Origin: CAVORD01 sp963698535
GTDB lineage: Bacteria > Bacteroidota > Bacteroidia > Bacteroidales > VadinHA17
Assembly (NCBI GenBank): GCA_963698535.1
Contig: CAVORD010000001.1
Location: 1,674,001-1,738,000 of the forward strand
DNA length: 64,000 bases
Direction: 5' to 3'
Numbering within the stretch: the first letter of the stretch is position 1; every line of letters begins with the position of its first letter. Shown here in pieces: positions 1 through 10,300 of this stretch. Below the pieces are notes generated by a model that saw nothing but the letters and a program-made list of their open reading frames with translations, was not told the DNA's origin and did no database searches. Made by a program: the position numbers and the translations under genes.

Positions 1-5
1 AACCC

Positions 6-2465
6 TTAAAAATCGAACTGTCGGGGATTATCAACCCTTTGTTTTAGCAGTGCCAGATTGATCACCTCCATGATAGTTTTTATATAATGGAACTTCAATC
101 CCTTGATATACAACTTGTTGATCGAATCAACATCCTTTCTGTTGTCCTCCGAAAGAATTATCTCCTTTATGCCGGACCTTTTTGCAGCGAGTATCTTTTC
201 CTTGATACCTCCCACTCCAAGGACCTTTCCCCTGAGAGTTATCTCACCTGTCATAGCCATATTTGCCCTTACTTTTCTTTGAGTGAAAGCGGAGGCGATT
301 GAGGTAGCCATTGTTACTCCGGCCGAGGGACCATCTTTGGGTATCGCTCCTTCAGGCACATGGATATGAATATTCCACTTCTCTGAAAAATTTTCAGGAA
401 TATTCAGGATTCCGGCGTTTGCCTTAAGGTATTCCAGAGCCAGTATAGCCGACTCCTTCATTACCTCTCCCAGATTGCCTGTAAGAGTAAGTTTGCCGTT
501 GCCCTGACTAAGGCTGGTCTCAACAAACAATATCTCTCCACCTGCCGGTGTCCATGCCAGTCCTGTCACTACTCCGGCCATACTGTTATCAGAAGCCCTG
601 TCGCGGTGGTACTTTTGCGGACCAAGTATGGGCAGAAGATCTTCGCTTTTTATAACATGGGGCCCTTTCTTGCCCATTGCCAGCTTTCTTGCCGTATGAC
701 GTATTATTTTGGCGAGTCGCTTGTCGAGAGACCTGACTCCTGATTCACGAGTATATTTTTCTATTACCTCTTCAATAATGGAATCAGCCAATACCAGCTG
801 TTCTGGTTTGACGCCATGTGAATCGAACTGTTTGGGCAGAAGGTGACGCCTGGCTATTTCTATTTTCTCCTCAACCAGGTAGCCGTTTATCTCTATCATC
901 TCCATCCTGTCGCGCAATGCCGGACTAATTGTACCGAGATTATTGGCAGTGGCAATAAACATGACATGTGAAAGATCGAACTCCATTTCAAGGAAGTTGT
1001 CATAAAAGGAGTTGTTCTGTTCGGGGTCGAGAACCTCCAGCAATGCCGACGAGGGGTCGCCGCGAAAATCCTGACCAACCTTATCTATCTCATCCAGAAT
1101 AAAAACCGGATTCGCCGATCCCGCTCTTTTTATATTCTGAATGATTCTTCCCGGCATTGCTCCTATATATGTCTTCCTGTGACCTCTTATCTCTGCCTCA
1201 TCGTGCAGCCCGCCAAGGGACATACGCACATATTTTCTTCCCAGCGCTCTGGCCACACTTTTCCCGAGGCTTGTCTTTCCTACTCCGGGAGGACCATAAA
1301 GGCAGAGGATAGGTGATTTAAGATCGCCTTTAAGCTTCAATACTGCCAGGTAATCGAGTATTCTCTCCTTAACCTCTTCCAGTCCGAAATGGTCCTCATC
1401 GAGGATAACCTTTGAATCCTTCAGGTTGAGGTGGTCGGTTGTAAACTCGTTCCACGGCAGATCGAGAAGGGTCTGGATGTAATTGACCTGCACCGAATAT
1501 TCAGCAGCTGCCGGATTTAATCTGCTCAGTTTATCAAGCTCCTTTTCAAATACCATCCTTACATCTTCACCCCACTTCTTCTCTTTACCTTTTATACGGT
1601 AATTCTCAATCTCCTTCTCCATTGGGTTACCACCAAGTTCATTCTGGATGGTCTTCATCTGCTGATGAAGCAAAAACTCTCTTTGCTGCTGATCAAGATC
1701 TACCTTGACCTTGCTTTGCAGTTCATTTTTAAGCTCCAGTATCTGAATCTCCTGGACAAGATACTCCAGGAGCAGGAATCCCCTGTCACGCAGACTGTTA
1801 ACCTCCAGGAGCTTCTGTTTCTCAGGCAGCTTGATATCGGTATTGGAACAAATAAAGTTGATAAGGTATGTGCTGTTCTCAATGTTTTTTATTGCAAAGG
1901 AGGCTTCAGGGCTGATATTGGGATTTATCCTGATGATCCTCATCGAGATATCTTTCAAGGAGCCCACAATTGCATCGAATTCACGACTCGAGCCTTCAGG
2001 TCTTATTTCAGGGAGTGTACCGGCACGGCATATGAAGTAAGGTTCTTCCGTAATCAGCTCTTTAAGCAGGAACCGTCTTCTCCCCTGTATTATGGCTGTT
2101 GTTGATCCGTCGGGCATTTCAAGCAATTTAACAATATGTCCGATAGTCCCTACGGTATTAAGGTCGCCAAATACCGGGTCTTCAACCTCTGAATCTTTCT
2201 GCGAAACGGTACCAATAATTCTGTCGCTTTTATAGGCATCGCGTATCAACTGCACCGATTTGGGACGGCCTATGCTTATAGGAAGCACCACGCCCGGAAA
2301 AAGGACAGTGTTCCTTAGTGGCAGTACAGGCAGGGTATCGGGCACATCCATCTCATCAAGTTCAGAATCATCGCCATCGGCAATGATTGGTATGATCTCC
2401 CCTTCACCCTCTGTCATATCAGGAAAAAAAATACTTGTTAACTGTTTCTTACTCTTCTTATCCAT
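6..2465 (-). CDS. lon: ATP-dependent protease Lon (endopeptidase La)
   Basis: Full-length 819-residue Lon, a cytoplasmic AAA+ serine protease that degrades misfolded and regulatory proteins. The N-terminal LON substrate-binding domain starts near residue 40 (LPVLPLRNTVLFPG). A coiled helical region follows, then the AAA+ module with Walker A GPPGVGKTS near residue 391 and Walker B FILDEIDK. The C-terminal protease domain carries the catalytic serine in PKDGPSAG near residue 712 and the lysine in KEKILAAKRSG near 755. Length is typical for Bacteroidota Lon. It is monocistronic-looking, with a TAnnTTTG box about 20 bases before its ATG. Nothing is missing or unusual. Confidence 0.98.
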   Translation of the reverse strand: MDKKSKKQLTSIFFPDMTEGEGEIIPIIADGDDSELDEMDVPDTLPVLPLRNTVLFPGVVLPISIGRPKSVQLIRDAYKSDRIIGTVSQKDSEVEDPVFGDLNTVGTIGHIVKLLEMPDGSTTAIIQGRRRFLLKELITEEPYFICRAGTLPEIRPEGSSREFDAIVGSLKDISMRIIRINPNISPEASFAIKNIENSTYLINFICSNTDIKLPEKQKLLEVNSLRDRGFLLLEYLVQEIQILELKNELQSKVKVDLDQQQREFLLHQQMKTIQNELGGNPMEKEIENYRIKGKEKKWGEDVRMVFEKELDKLSRLNPAAAEYSVQVNYIQTLLDLPWNEFTTDHLNLKDSKVILDEDHFGLEEVKERILDYLAVLKLKGDLKSPILCLYGPPGVGKTSLGKSVARALGRKYVRMSLGGLHDEAEIRGHRKTYIGAMPGRIIQNIKRAGSANPVFILDEIDKVGQDFRGDPSSALLEVLDPEQNNSFYDNFLEMEFDLSHVMFIATANNLGTISPALRDRMEMIEINGYLVEEKIEIARRHLLPKQFDSHGVKPEQLVLADSIIEEVIEKYTRESGVRSLDKRLAKIIRHTARKLAMGKKGPHVIKSEDLLPILGPQKYHRDRASDNSMAGVVTGLAWTPAGGEILFVETSLSQGNGKLTLTGNLGEVMKESAILALEYLKANAGILNIPENFSEKWNIHIHVPEGAIPKDGPSAGVTMATSIASAFTQRKVRANMAMTGEITLRGKVLGVGGIKEKILAAKRSGIKEIILSEDNRKDVDSINKLYIKGLKFHYIKTIMEVINLALLKQRVDNPRQFDF

Positions 2466-2484
2466 AAATTTTACCGCTGAGCCA

Positions 2485-2492
2485 CAAAATTA
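2485..2492 (-). promoter_or_regulatory. Candidate -7 box of the lon promoter
   Basis: On the minus strand this reads TAATTTTG, matching the Bacteroidota sigma factor -7 consensus TAnnTTTG. It lies 20 bases upstream of the lon ATG, implying a short leader. A TTG lies only 13 bases upstream, closer than the usual spacing of about 19, so the -33 element is unconvincing. Confidence 0.35.
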
Positions 2493-2550
2493 CATAATTA
2501 TTTTACAACATAGTCCCTGCCGTTTTGTGCAGAGCAATGGTACTAATGAT

Positions 2551-2577
2551 TAAAAAAAAAGCCCCTCAAGAGGGGCT
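2551..2577 (-). terminator. Rho-independent terminator after rpmE2
   Basis: A perfect hairpin with arms AGCCCCTC and GAGGGGCT is flanked on the plus strand by a run of nine A, which is a U-tract for leftward transcription. It lies just downstream of the L31 stop codon at 2598. Confidence 0.85.
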
Positions 2578-2597
2578 GGAAAATATCCGGTAATAAA

Positions 2598-2864
2598 TTA
2601 CTTCGTTTTCTTATCCAGGTGATCCTTGTACCTGTTCATGAACTTATCTACACGTCCTGCGGTATCAACAAGTTTCATTTTACCTGTGTAGAATGGGTGA
2701 GATGTATTCGATATTTCAAGCTTTATGAGCGGATACTCGTTGCCATCTTCCCACTTAATAGTCTCCTTTGATGCTGCTGTCGACCTGGTCATAAATGAAT
2801 GACCATTTGACATATCCTGAAATACCACGTACCTGTAATTGCCAGGATGAATCTCTTTTCTCAT
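2598..2864 (-). CDS. rpmE2: 50S ribosomal protein L31 type B
   Basis: An 88-residue L31 of the large ribosomal subunit. It starts MRKEIHPGNYR and contains the conserved stretch SNTSHPFYTGK followed by DTAGRVDKFMNRY. The zinc-binding cysteines of the type A paralogue are absent, which makes this the zinc-independent type B form, normal for Bacteroidota. It is followed by its own strong terminator and is separated by about 110 bases from the upstream acetyltransferase gene, so it is probably transcribed alone. Confidence 0.96.
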   Translation of the reverse strand: MRKEIHPGNYRYVVFQDMSNGHSFMTRSTAASKETIKWEDGNEYPLIKLEISNTSHPFYTGKMKLVDTAGRVDKFMNRYKDHLDKKTK

Positions 2865-2977
2865 CTCTTTGTTATTTATTTTATTCTGTACGACTTACTT
2901 AATTCTTCCAAAATGGTCTGCAAAGGTAATTAAGAATATTTAAAAATCAAATTAGCAGAGCAGATTTATTACTATGC

Positions 2978-4180
2978 TCAGGGAGCCGCTTCTATGCCTC
3001 TTTTGGCGGCCATTTCATCCTTATAGCGGATAAAGGTTCTCTCCTTATTGATCATGTACCTGAAGGTAATATGAGTTTTTGCCTTTGTTGCTCCGATAGC
3101 TTCATAGATAGACATCATCTTAGGGTTAAAATCGCCAACCCATGAAAGCTCAAGCTCCTTATACCATCTTTTCTTACGGAAAACATGAAAAAGTTTCAGA
3201 AAGATGGCCGACTCGATACCTGCATTCTGGTATGAAGGATGAACACCGGCCACCAGCGCACGCATCCTGGTCATTTTATGTCTCTCCCTGGCATAGATGA
3301 ATCTGATCATATTCATCAGGCTCATTTTACCGCGGAAGGGTTTTATGATCTGGTTGAGGTCGGGAAAAAGGATAAAGAATGCTATAGGCTTACCGTTATG
3401 GAAAGCAAACCATATAAGTTCTTCATCAATAAATGCTTTCCCTTTTTGCATTGACTCCTCAAGTATCGCAGGATCGAGCGGAGTAAAATCCTCCTTGAAC
3501 TGAGCCCAGGTGGCATTGTATATCTCTACGACACTGTCAACATATCTCCTTTTATTGCTGAACCGGAAATGTTCAAAAGAGTAACCCGGCTTTTTGCTGA
3601 CCCACTCAGCGATCTTCATGAATCTTTCAGGAAAGACCTCCACTGCACTAACATCTTTATGGTAGCTGTATTGTTCAAAATAGTTCTTGAATCCATACTC
3701 TTCGAAGAAACTACGGTAGTAAGGCATGTGGTAAGGCATCCCGAATCCGGGGTGGGTGAAGCCATCCACCAGAAGTCCCCAGTTGGTATCATTTTCCCCA
3801 AAATTAATTGGTCCGTCCATTGCCTCCATACCCTGCTCCTTAAGCCAATCCTTAGCTGTATCGAACAGCAGGAAAGCTGCACTCTTATCATTAACAGACT
3901 CAAAGAATCCGATCCCTCCTGTTGGCTGAAGGTTGGCATCTGACCTGACATAGTCAATAAAAGCAGCTATACGGCCTATTGTTCTGTTTTCAGGGTCTTT
4001 CAGTATCCACCTTTTCGCCTTTCCATTTTTAAATGAATGGTTCAAAGAGGGATTGAAGATGGCAGCCAGTTCTCTGTCGAGTGGGGCAACCCAATATGGA
4101 TCATCCCTGTATAAATATTTTGGGAAACTTATGAATTCTGCCTCATCGGCACGGCTCTGTATCTCTCTGATATTCATCAC
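2978..4180 (-). CDS. GNAT-fold N-acyltransferase, YghO-like
   Basis: 400 residues. The N-terminal block (FPKYLYRDDPYWVAPLDRE, then GRIAAFIDY) and the block GPINFGENDTNWGLLVDGF are hallmarks of the YghO-like branch of the acyl-CoA N-acyltransferase superfamily. A second GNAT-like half with a GVHPSYQNAGIESAIF acetyl-CoA loop lies near residues 310-330. In other bacteria these proteins often sit near serine palmitoyltransferase or sphingolipid genes; no such gene is visible here. The substrate is unknown. The stop of the upstream aminotransferase is 4 bases before this start, so the two are probably co-transcribed. Confidence 0.75.
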   Translation of the reverse strand: MMNIREIQSRADEAEFISFPKYLYRDDPYWVAPLDRELAAIFNPSLNHSFKNGKAKRWILKDPENRTIGRIAAFIDYVRSDANLQPTGGIGFFESVNDKSAAFLLFDTAKDWLKEQGMEAMDGPINFGENDTNWGLLVDGFTHPGFGMPYHMPYYRSFFEEYGFKNYFEQYSYHKDVSAVEVFPERFMKIAEWVSKKPGYSFEHFRFSNKRRYVDSVVEIYNATWAQFKEDFTPLDPAILEESMQKGKAFIDEELIWFAFHNGKPIAFFILFPDLNQIIKPFRGKMSLMNMIRFIYARERHKMTRMRALVAGVHPSYQNAGIESAIFLKLFHVFRKKRWYKELELSWVGDFNPKMMSIYEAIGATKAKTHITFRYMINKERTFIRYKDEMAAKRGIEAAP

Positions 4181-4183
4181 ACA

Positions 4184-5653
4184 CTACAATTTAAACCACC
4201 CACCCACAACATTCTCGTCATGATTTTCAGGCTGAGACTTATGCACAAACTCATTTTTCCTGGAGTTATAATTATATTCTTTACCCCACTCCTGAGACAT
4301 GGCTGAGATCTCATTCAGCGCTTGAAGGATCATATCTATTTCATCATTTGTGGTTGTGGGATGAAAAGACATCCTTACCCAGCCTGGCTTAGATGAGAGG
4401 TCGCCATGTTCGATCATTTCTGTAATGGTGTGCGACTGATCATAACTAACTTTTAGCAGGAAGTGCCCGTATGTTCCGGCACAGGCACAGCCGCCCCTTG
4501 CCTGAATGCCATATCTGTCGCTTAAAAGCTTGACAATAAGGTTATAGTGAATATTTTCAATATAAAAGGAGAATACGGGCAGTTTCTTTTCAACATTATC
4601 GGCAAGAAGGTGCAAACCCTTTATCTCTCCCAATCCTGCTATCATCCTTTCAGTGATCTCTGCTTCTCTCCTTCCTATATTGTCCACACCCATCTCTTCT
4701 TTCAGCTCCATGGCCAGGGCGATCTTCATAGCCTGCAGGAATCCAGGGGTACCACCATCTTCACGTACCTCAATGTCGTCGACATATTTGTACTCACCCC
4801 ATCTGTTTGTCCAGTCGACTGTTCCTCCTCCGGGATTATCAGGGACCTTACTGCTATAAAGCTGTGAGTCGAAAACCAGAACACCGGAGGAACCCGGGCC
4901 TCCCAGGAATTTATGAGGTGAGAAGTAAATACCATCAAGTTTTTCCATTGGATCAGCAGGATGCATATTTATTTCCACATATGGTGCCGATGCTGCAAAA
5001 TCGATGAAACAGATGCCATCATTCTCGTGCATTATCTTTGCCAGCTGATGATAAGGAGTTTCTATACCAGTAACGTTGCTGCAGGCGGTGAATGCACCTA
5101 TTTTAAATTTTCTATCGTGATATTTTTTCAGTTCCCTTCTCAGATTTTCGGGGTTAACCAGCATATTATCATCCGGTTCCAGCACAACCACATCGGCGAT
5201 TGTCTCATACCACGATGTTTGATTGGAATGGTGCTCCATATGAGTAATAAAGACCACAGGCAGCTCAGATTTTTTACTTCCACTCCCGTGAAAGGCACTT
5301 GCACATTTCAGTCCAAGCATACGCTGTAGTTTGGCAATAACAGTGGTCATACCAGATCCCGCCGTAATAAGAACGTCGCCCGGGCCTGCATTAACCCTCT
5401 TCTTGATAATTTTCTGTGCATGATGGTAAGCCCAGGTCATCCTTGATCCTGTCTCACTGGTCTCAGTGTGGGTATTTGCGACGAAAGGGCCTATACTATT
5501 CCTTAATTTGTCCTCAATAGGACCATAAAGTCTCCCGCTTCCTATCCAGTCGCAATAAATGATCTTCTTCTCTCCGAATGGTCCGGTATAACTGCTGTCA
5601 ACACCAATAGTGTTATCCCTGAAGTTCTTAAAATATTTTTCTGATTCGCTCAT
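4184..5653 (-). CDS. Class V aminotransferase (cysteine desulfurase/selenocysteine lyase-like)
   Basis: 489 residues of the PLP-dependent fold type I family. The Schiff-base lysine is in SPHKFLGG near residue 246, preceded by the PLP-binding aspartate in CFIDFAASAP. A cysteine-containing loop RGGCACAG near 390 resembles the catalytic loop of SufS/CsdA-type desulfurases, but the protein is about 80 residues longer than those and has no suf or isc neighbours. It lies directly upstream of the acetyltransferase gene with almost no gap, suggesting a two-gene unit of unknown substrate. The aminotransferase family is clear; the reaction is not. Confidence 0.8.
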   Translation of the reverse strand: MSESEKYFKNFRDNTIGVDSSYTGPFGEKKIIYCDWIGSGRLYGPIEDKLRNSIGPFVANTHTETSETGSRMTWAYHHAQKIIKKRVNAGPGDVLITAGSGMTTVIAKLQRMLGLKCASAFHGSGSKKSELPVVFITHMEHHSNQTSWYETIADVVVLEPDDNMLVNPENLRRELKKYHDRKFKIGAFTACSNVTGIETPYHQLAKIMHENDGICFIDFAASAPYVEINMHPADPMEKLDGIYFSPHKFLGGPGSSGVLVFDSQLYSSKVPDNPGGGTVDWTNRWGEYKYVDDIEVREDGGTPGFLQAMKIALAMELKEEMGVDNIGRREAEITERMIAGLGEIKGLHLLADNVEKKLPVFSFYIENIHYNLIVKLLSDRYGIQARGGCACAGTYGHFLLKVSYDQSHTITEMIEHGDLSSKPGWVRMSFHPTTTNDEIDMILQALNEISAMSQEWGKEYNYNSRKNEFVHKSQPENHDENVVGGWFKL

Positions 5654-5735
5654 TATTGATGATATAGTCTTAAAAACTCATCTGTACTATCCCTCGACAA
5701 AGATAGCTACATTTAAACAAAAACCGGATTGACAT

Positions 5736-7083
5736 TTATCTAAAGTCTATTATCCTGTGGTCGATAAGGACAAACAGCAATGTTATAAGTGCTGAGTAGA
5801 TGAAGTATGTAAGAAGGGGTATATATTCACCGGGTTTGATCTTCATCTTCCGCCACAGGTAGGTTGCCAGGAAAACCTTCTCCAGGGTGTAGACAATAAA
5901 TGTAGAAAGGGCAACGCCCACGATACCATAGGGTTTTATTAACCACAAACTCAGTGGTATGTTGAAAGCAAGTTCAATTGCTGCACCCCAGAGGGTTATT
6001 TTGGTCTTCTTCCTTCCAATAAGGATGGTTTGCGGAAATACCAGCCTGGGTATAACCAGCAGTATATATATCAGAAATATATCGGCGCTACGCTGAAAAT
6101 CAGAATTAAAGACCCTGGGGTATATCCATCTGGCAAAGAACATCATTAACATCGAAGCCGGAAAAAGGAAGTGCATGAGCCTCTCCGATTTTTTCCTGAT
6201 CTTAGCCAGCGACTCCTTCATCCTCGAACGGGTTCCAAACTCAGGCAGCATTGCGTTACTAAGGCCATTGGCCAGCATAAGTACCAGAGGGAACTCCTTG
6301 GCACCATATCTGAAAACCGCAAATGCTCCCGGATCATCGAAATATGACGATACAATTATACCATCAATATATTGCGCAGAACCGCTTATCAGCGAGGTAA
6401 TTATAAGGGGCAGCCCAAAATGAAGGTGCTCCTTTATGAACGGCACCGAGATCTTTATCTCCGAGTATACGGCGCAGTAGTATTATCAGCCATATCCACC
6501 TCACTCCTGCAATGACAAGCAGTCCGTACACCGACCAGATAATATCCTTACCCAGCAGAACAGGAATGACAACAAGGGCAAGCTGGGGAACGAATGTATA
6601 GATCCCGTACTGAATTATCCGGTGTGACCGGTTATTGAGCAGGTATATATACTCGATCAGACATACAGGGTTACTTACCAGCACATAAAGCAGAAGGAGA
6701 TTTATATATGGCACATTACCGGTGTAGCCGAAAACAGAAAATCCCGATTTGAGGAAATGGCCTGAGACAAACACAACGAGACTGAAAAGGGAAAGGAGAA
6801 TAAAAGTGTTGAATATCTCCGGCGACTTGGTGCTCTCATTCTCTCCCAGTCGCCTGTATGTCTTATTACGATGATAAAGAGGCAGGAGCGACTGTATTAA
6901 CCCGGTTACCCAGAAGAAACTGACAAGACTGGCAATAAAGAGGAACATCTCCCATGCACCGATCTCGTTTTTAGCAAGGTGGATCTTGGTAAAAACAATA
7001 CTGATAATAAGAAATACAGTAAACCTCAGCAGTTGAAAAAACTGAAGTCCCGAAATGTTATCAATAACTTTGATTTTTCTCAA
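5736..7083 (-). pseudogene. Polysaccharide flippase (MOP/Wzx-like), frameshifted
   Basis: Two overlapping frames encode halves of one polytopic membrane protein. The N-terminal half (start 7083, stop 6364) has repeated hydrophobic segments after MRKIKVIDNISGLQ. The C-terminal half continues in another frame from about 6460 to 5736 with HFGLPLIITS and more membrane helices. Joined, they give about 445 residues, normal for O-antigen/teichoic-acid type lipid-linked oligosaccharide exporters. The break maps to CGTATACTCGG near 6463 and is explained by one extra base, or loss of one TA. It may be a sequencing error or a real lesion. No glycosyltransferase genes are adjacent, so the substrate cannot be inferred. 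Confidence 0.75.
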
Positions 7084-7192
7084 AGTCCCGGATTTTTTTG
7101 TATAAGAGTTGCCAGCAGCAAATTTGCCTGCTCTTATTAATTTAATGTAAATATAGTAATTGAGAATAACCCTCAGAATTTAATTATAAAAT

Positions 7193-7223
7193 TTTGCAAT
7201 TAGCGGATTTTGGATTTTCTTTG
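7193..7223 (+). promoter_or_regulatory. Candidate Bacteroidota promoter of tRNA-His
   Basis: A TTTG at 7193-7196 is followed after 19 bases by TTTCTTTG at 7216-7223, close to the TTTG / TAnnTTTG consensus and spacing. It ends 13 bases before the tRNA 5' end, fitting a start point just upstream of the tRNA. Confidence 0.45.
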
Positions 7224-7236
7224 CATTCCGAAAAAT

Positions 7237-7311
7237 GGTGGATGTAGCTCAGTAGGTTAGAGCGTCGGATTGTGGTTCCGAAGGTCGCCGGTTCGAGCCC
7301 GGTCTTCCACC
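7237..7311 (+). tRNA. tRNA-His (anticodon GTG)
   Basis: Cloverleaf visible by eye: acceptor GTGGATG/CTTCCAC with one T-T mismatch, D-arm GCTC...GAGC, anticodon stem TCGGA/TCCGA with loop TTGTGGT (anticodon GTG), and T-arm around TTCGAGC. The extra 5' G (position -1) facing a C discriminator is diagnostic of histidine tRNAs. The 3' CCA is not encoded. Confidence 0.95.
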
Positions 7312-7314
7312 CAG

Positions 7315-7348
7315 AAAAAAAGAGTGTCCTCACAGACACTCTTTTTTT
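7315..7348. terminator. Bidirectional terminator between tRNA-His and ccsBA
   Basis: Arms AGAGTGTC (7321-7328) and GACACTCT (7335-7342) enclose loop CTCACA, with a T-run on the plus strand and an A-run before the stem. It can end the rightward tRNA transcript and the leftward ccsBA transcript. Confidence 0.9.
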
Positions 7349-7372
7349 ATTCTTAATGATGACCCTTAGGCC

Positions 7373-10300
7373 CTACTTTTTAGGATCGGCACTCCATTTC
7401 TTGTATTTAAACCAGGCTATTACTGAAACAGCGGCCAGAGTAACTACAGCAATGTAAACAAATGGCGGAACCGGTATGGGGTCTCCTCCAGCATATGAGT
7501 GCAGCCCCGACAGGTAGTAGTTAACTCCGAAATATGTCATTAGCACCGAAGAGAATGCAGCCAGGGACAATACATTGTAAGTATATATACTCTTCATTCC
7601 AGGTATCATCCTGAGGTGGATAACCAGTGAATATATTATTACAGTTATCAGCGACCATGTCTCCTTGGGGTCCCATCCCCAATAACGTCCCCATGATTCA
7701 TTGGCCCACACGGCACCAAGGAATGTTCCAATGGTAAGCAGATAAAGGCCAAGGGTTATTGCCTTGAAATTGATAACAGTCAGTTCGGTAATGGTTGCTT
7801 CAACCCTTTTAAGGTTACTTTTTCCAGAAAGAGCCATGAGGATCATTACCACCAGCCCCAGTATGGCACCAAGTCCAAGGAATCCATATGATCCTGTGAT
7901 TACCGACACATGTAAGGTAAGCCAGTAGCTCTGGAGTACAGGAACGAGGTTGGTGATCTCAGGATCCATGAAGCTGAGGTGTGCCACCATCAGGGTCATG
8001 GCACCAAGTACAGCTGTAGCCGAAAGGGCAAAGGGTGACCGCCTGCTGAATACAACACCCGCCACAAGCGTTACCCACGAGATGAAGATCATCGATTCAT
8101 AACCGTTACTCATAGGCGAGTGTCCTGAGACATACCACCGCAAAGCAAGTCCAAAAGTATGGACAACTACTCCCGAGAAAATTATCCAAGAGACTACCTT
8201 AACAAAAGTATTTCTCTCCTTTTTCCCCTTAATAACAGCCCACACCAGAGCAACAAAGAGAATAAGTCCGAGAGTTGCATAAAATGGGAAAAGCCTTTCA
8301 AAAATACCAAGTTTGAAATAGAGAATTTCCGCTTTCCGTTTACCTTCTGATGCAAGCTCATAGTTGGCAAACCTCGTCTGATATGTCTTGATGGCTTCGG
8401 CATACTGACCGGCAACTTCATTGTTGCCGGCAATCAGTGCATCACCATAGGCCGGTAATACTGTTGCTATAAATGTTGAGTCCTGAGGATTTCTTGCGTA
8501 GGGAAGCGCTGTCTTTGAGTTACCCCATTTCGTCGAGCCATCTCCCATTGGAAAGATATTCATAAACTCCCCGAGGGTTATCATGTAAATTATATTTACC
8601 CTCTCATCAAGTTTTATGACCTCCTTGTCGAACTTGCTTCTCTCAGAAGGGTCCTTCGAATAGGCAGCGTCTACCATACGACTGAGTTTATAGCCACCCA
8701 GCTCCGCAGTAGTCACGATATCGTTGAAGGAAGCATAACCAGTTCTGATACCAATAGCCTTCTGCAGATCCTTATTGGAGACACGTATCAGTTTCACATT
8801 GCTCCAGTTGCGGAAATCAAAATAGAAACCAAGATAAACCTGCATAGGGTTGATCCCCTCAAAGTTATCTGAGCGATAGGTTTTGCGAAGAATGTCGTTG
8901 GAAAGTGTAAAGAGTGGTTCTGTCCTTCCTTTCTGATCCTGAACGAGAACCGTTCCGAATTTATCGGCAGCAGAAGGGTCAACAACAAGCTTCTGAGCTT
9001 TCAGATTACCTGCAAATGCAGTACCCACAACCAACACAATAGTAAGAATAGTTTTTCTTAATGGCGAACTCCAGTAAGATGCGTTGACACTCCTGAAGAG
9101 TGATTTAGGATTGAATATCGATAGAATAATGAACAGGAAGAGCATACCATAACCGAAATAGGTAACCATCATGCCGGCAAAGTCCATATTTACGGATAAT
9201 ACTGTTCCAAGCTCATCCTGATCGTATGATGACTGATAAAAACGGAAGCCCCTGTGTTTTAGGATATTATTCATATATATCTGATGAGGAGCTTCTATCC
9301 CCTTTTCCCTGTCAATAAGTGTAACATCGCTCTTGTATCCCGACGGACTGTTAGATCCGGGGTATCTGTCGAGGATAAAATCGTTGAGTTTAATTTCGAA
9401 GGGAAGATCTACCCTTTTATGTCCGTATGATAAACTGATCTCGGCTCCATCCACAGTAAAGGAAGATGATGATCTCTCATCACTTGTATTATCCCATACA
9501 TAGAGAGTCCGCACATCTGTTCCTGACCTGAGGTTGAAAACCAGTGCATTCTGTCCTGTCCTCCCCGATTCTGTCCTAACAGCAACGGGTGTTATTCTGC
9601 CTGAAGGTGACAGGCTTTGAGGCACTATCCTGAAATCATTAAGGTTGTAAAGCACCATTGGCTCAAGTGCTACCCTTGTATCTGGCATTATATTTTGTGT
9701 CTCCTGGCTCCGCATGTTCATAACAACAATTTCATCAGGCGAGGTAACAAAAAAGGTACCTTCTTCCATACTTATATTGAAGTCGCCTGCTTCACCTATA
9801 AATGAGAGTTTCATTCCGCCAGCGTTTTTTACCTCTCCCGCCTTTAGCAACAGAACTTCCCTCATACCGGTACTGCTGGTTACAAGAAAAGAGCCCATTG
9901 GCACTCCTGTTGGGTCATTTGCTATCGATTCTGTAGCATTGGGAATAAACTCTGCAAGCTCCACATAATGAGAAGTGTTACCATCACTAATAGTTGCAGA
10001 AAAACCATCGAGCTTCATCGAAGTAATATTATATGGTCTTTCTACCTTTTCTATTGTGTTTCCATTCCGTGAGACTTCAAAATCGAGATATTTGCTTTCG
10101 GTGGTAAAGAAGTTTTTCGATTCACCTTCTCTGATATGCATCATTCCTTCAGTGCCAAAGTACCTTGTAATACCGGCACCTAATATCATAACCACGAATG
10201 CCGCATGAAACATGAAGACGGTAATTTTACTTCTTCTGTAAAGTTTATAGATAAATATCTGACCGGTCATGTTTATTGCAAGAAGTACCATTACTGCTTC

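Noticed and set aside
1665..2105. 146-codon open frame on the plus strand inside lon
   Set aside because: Lies fully within the well-conserved lon gene and has no recognisable features.
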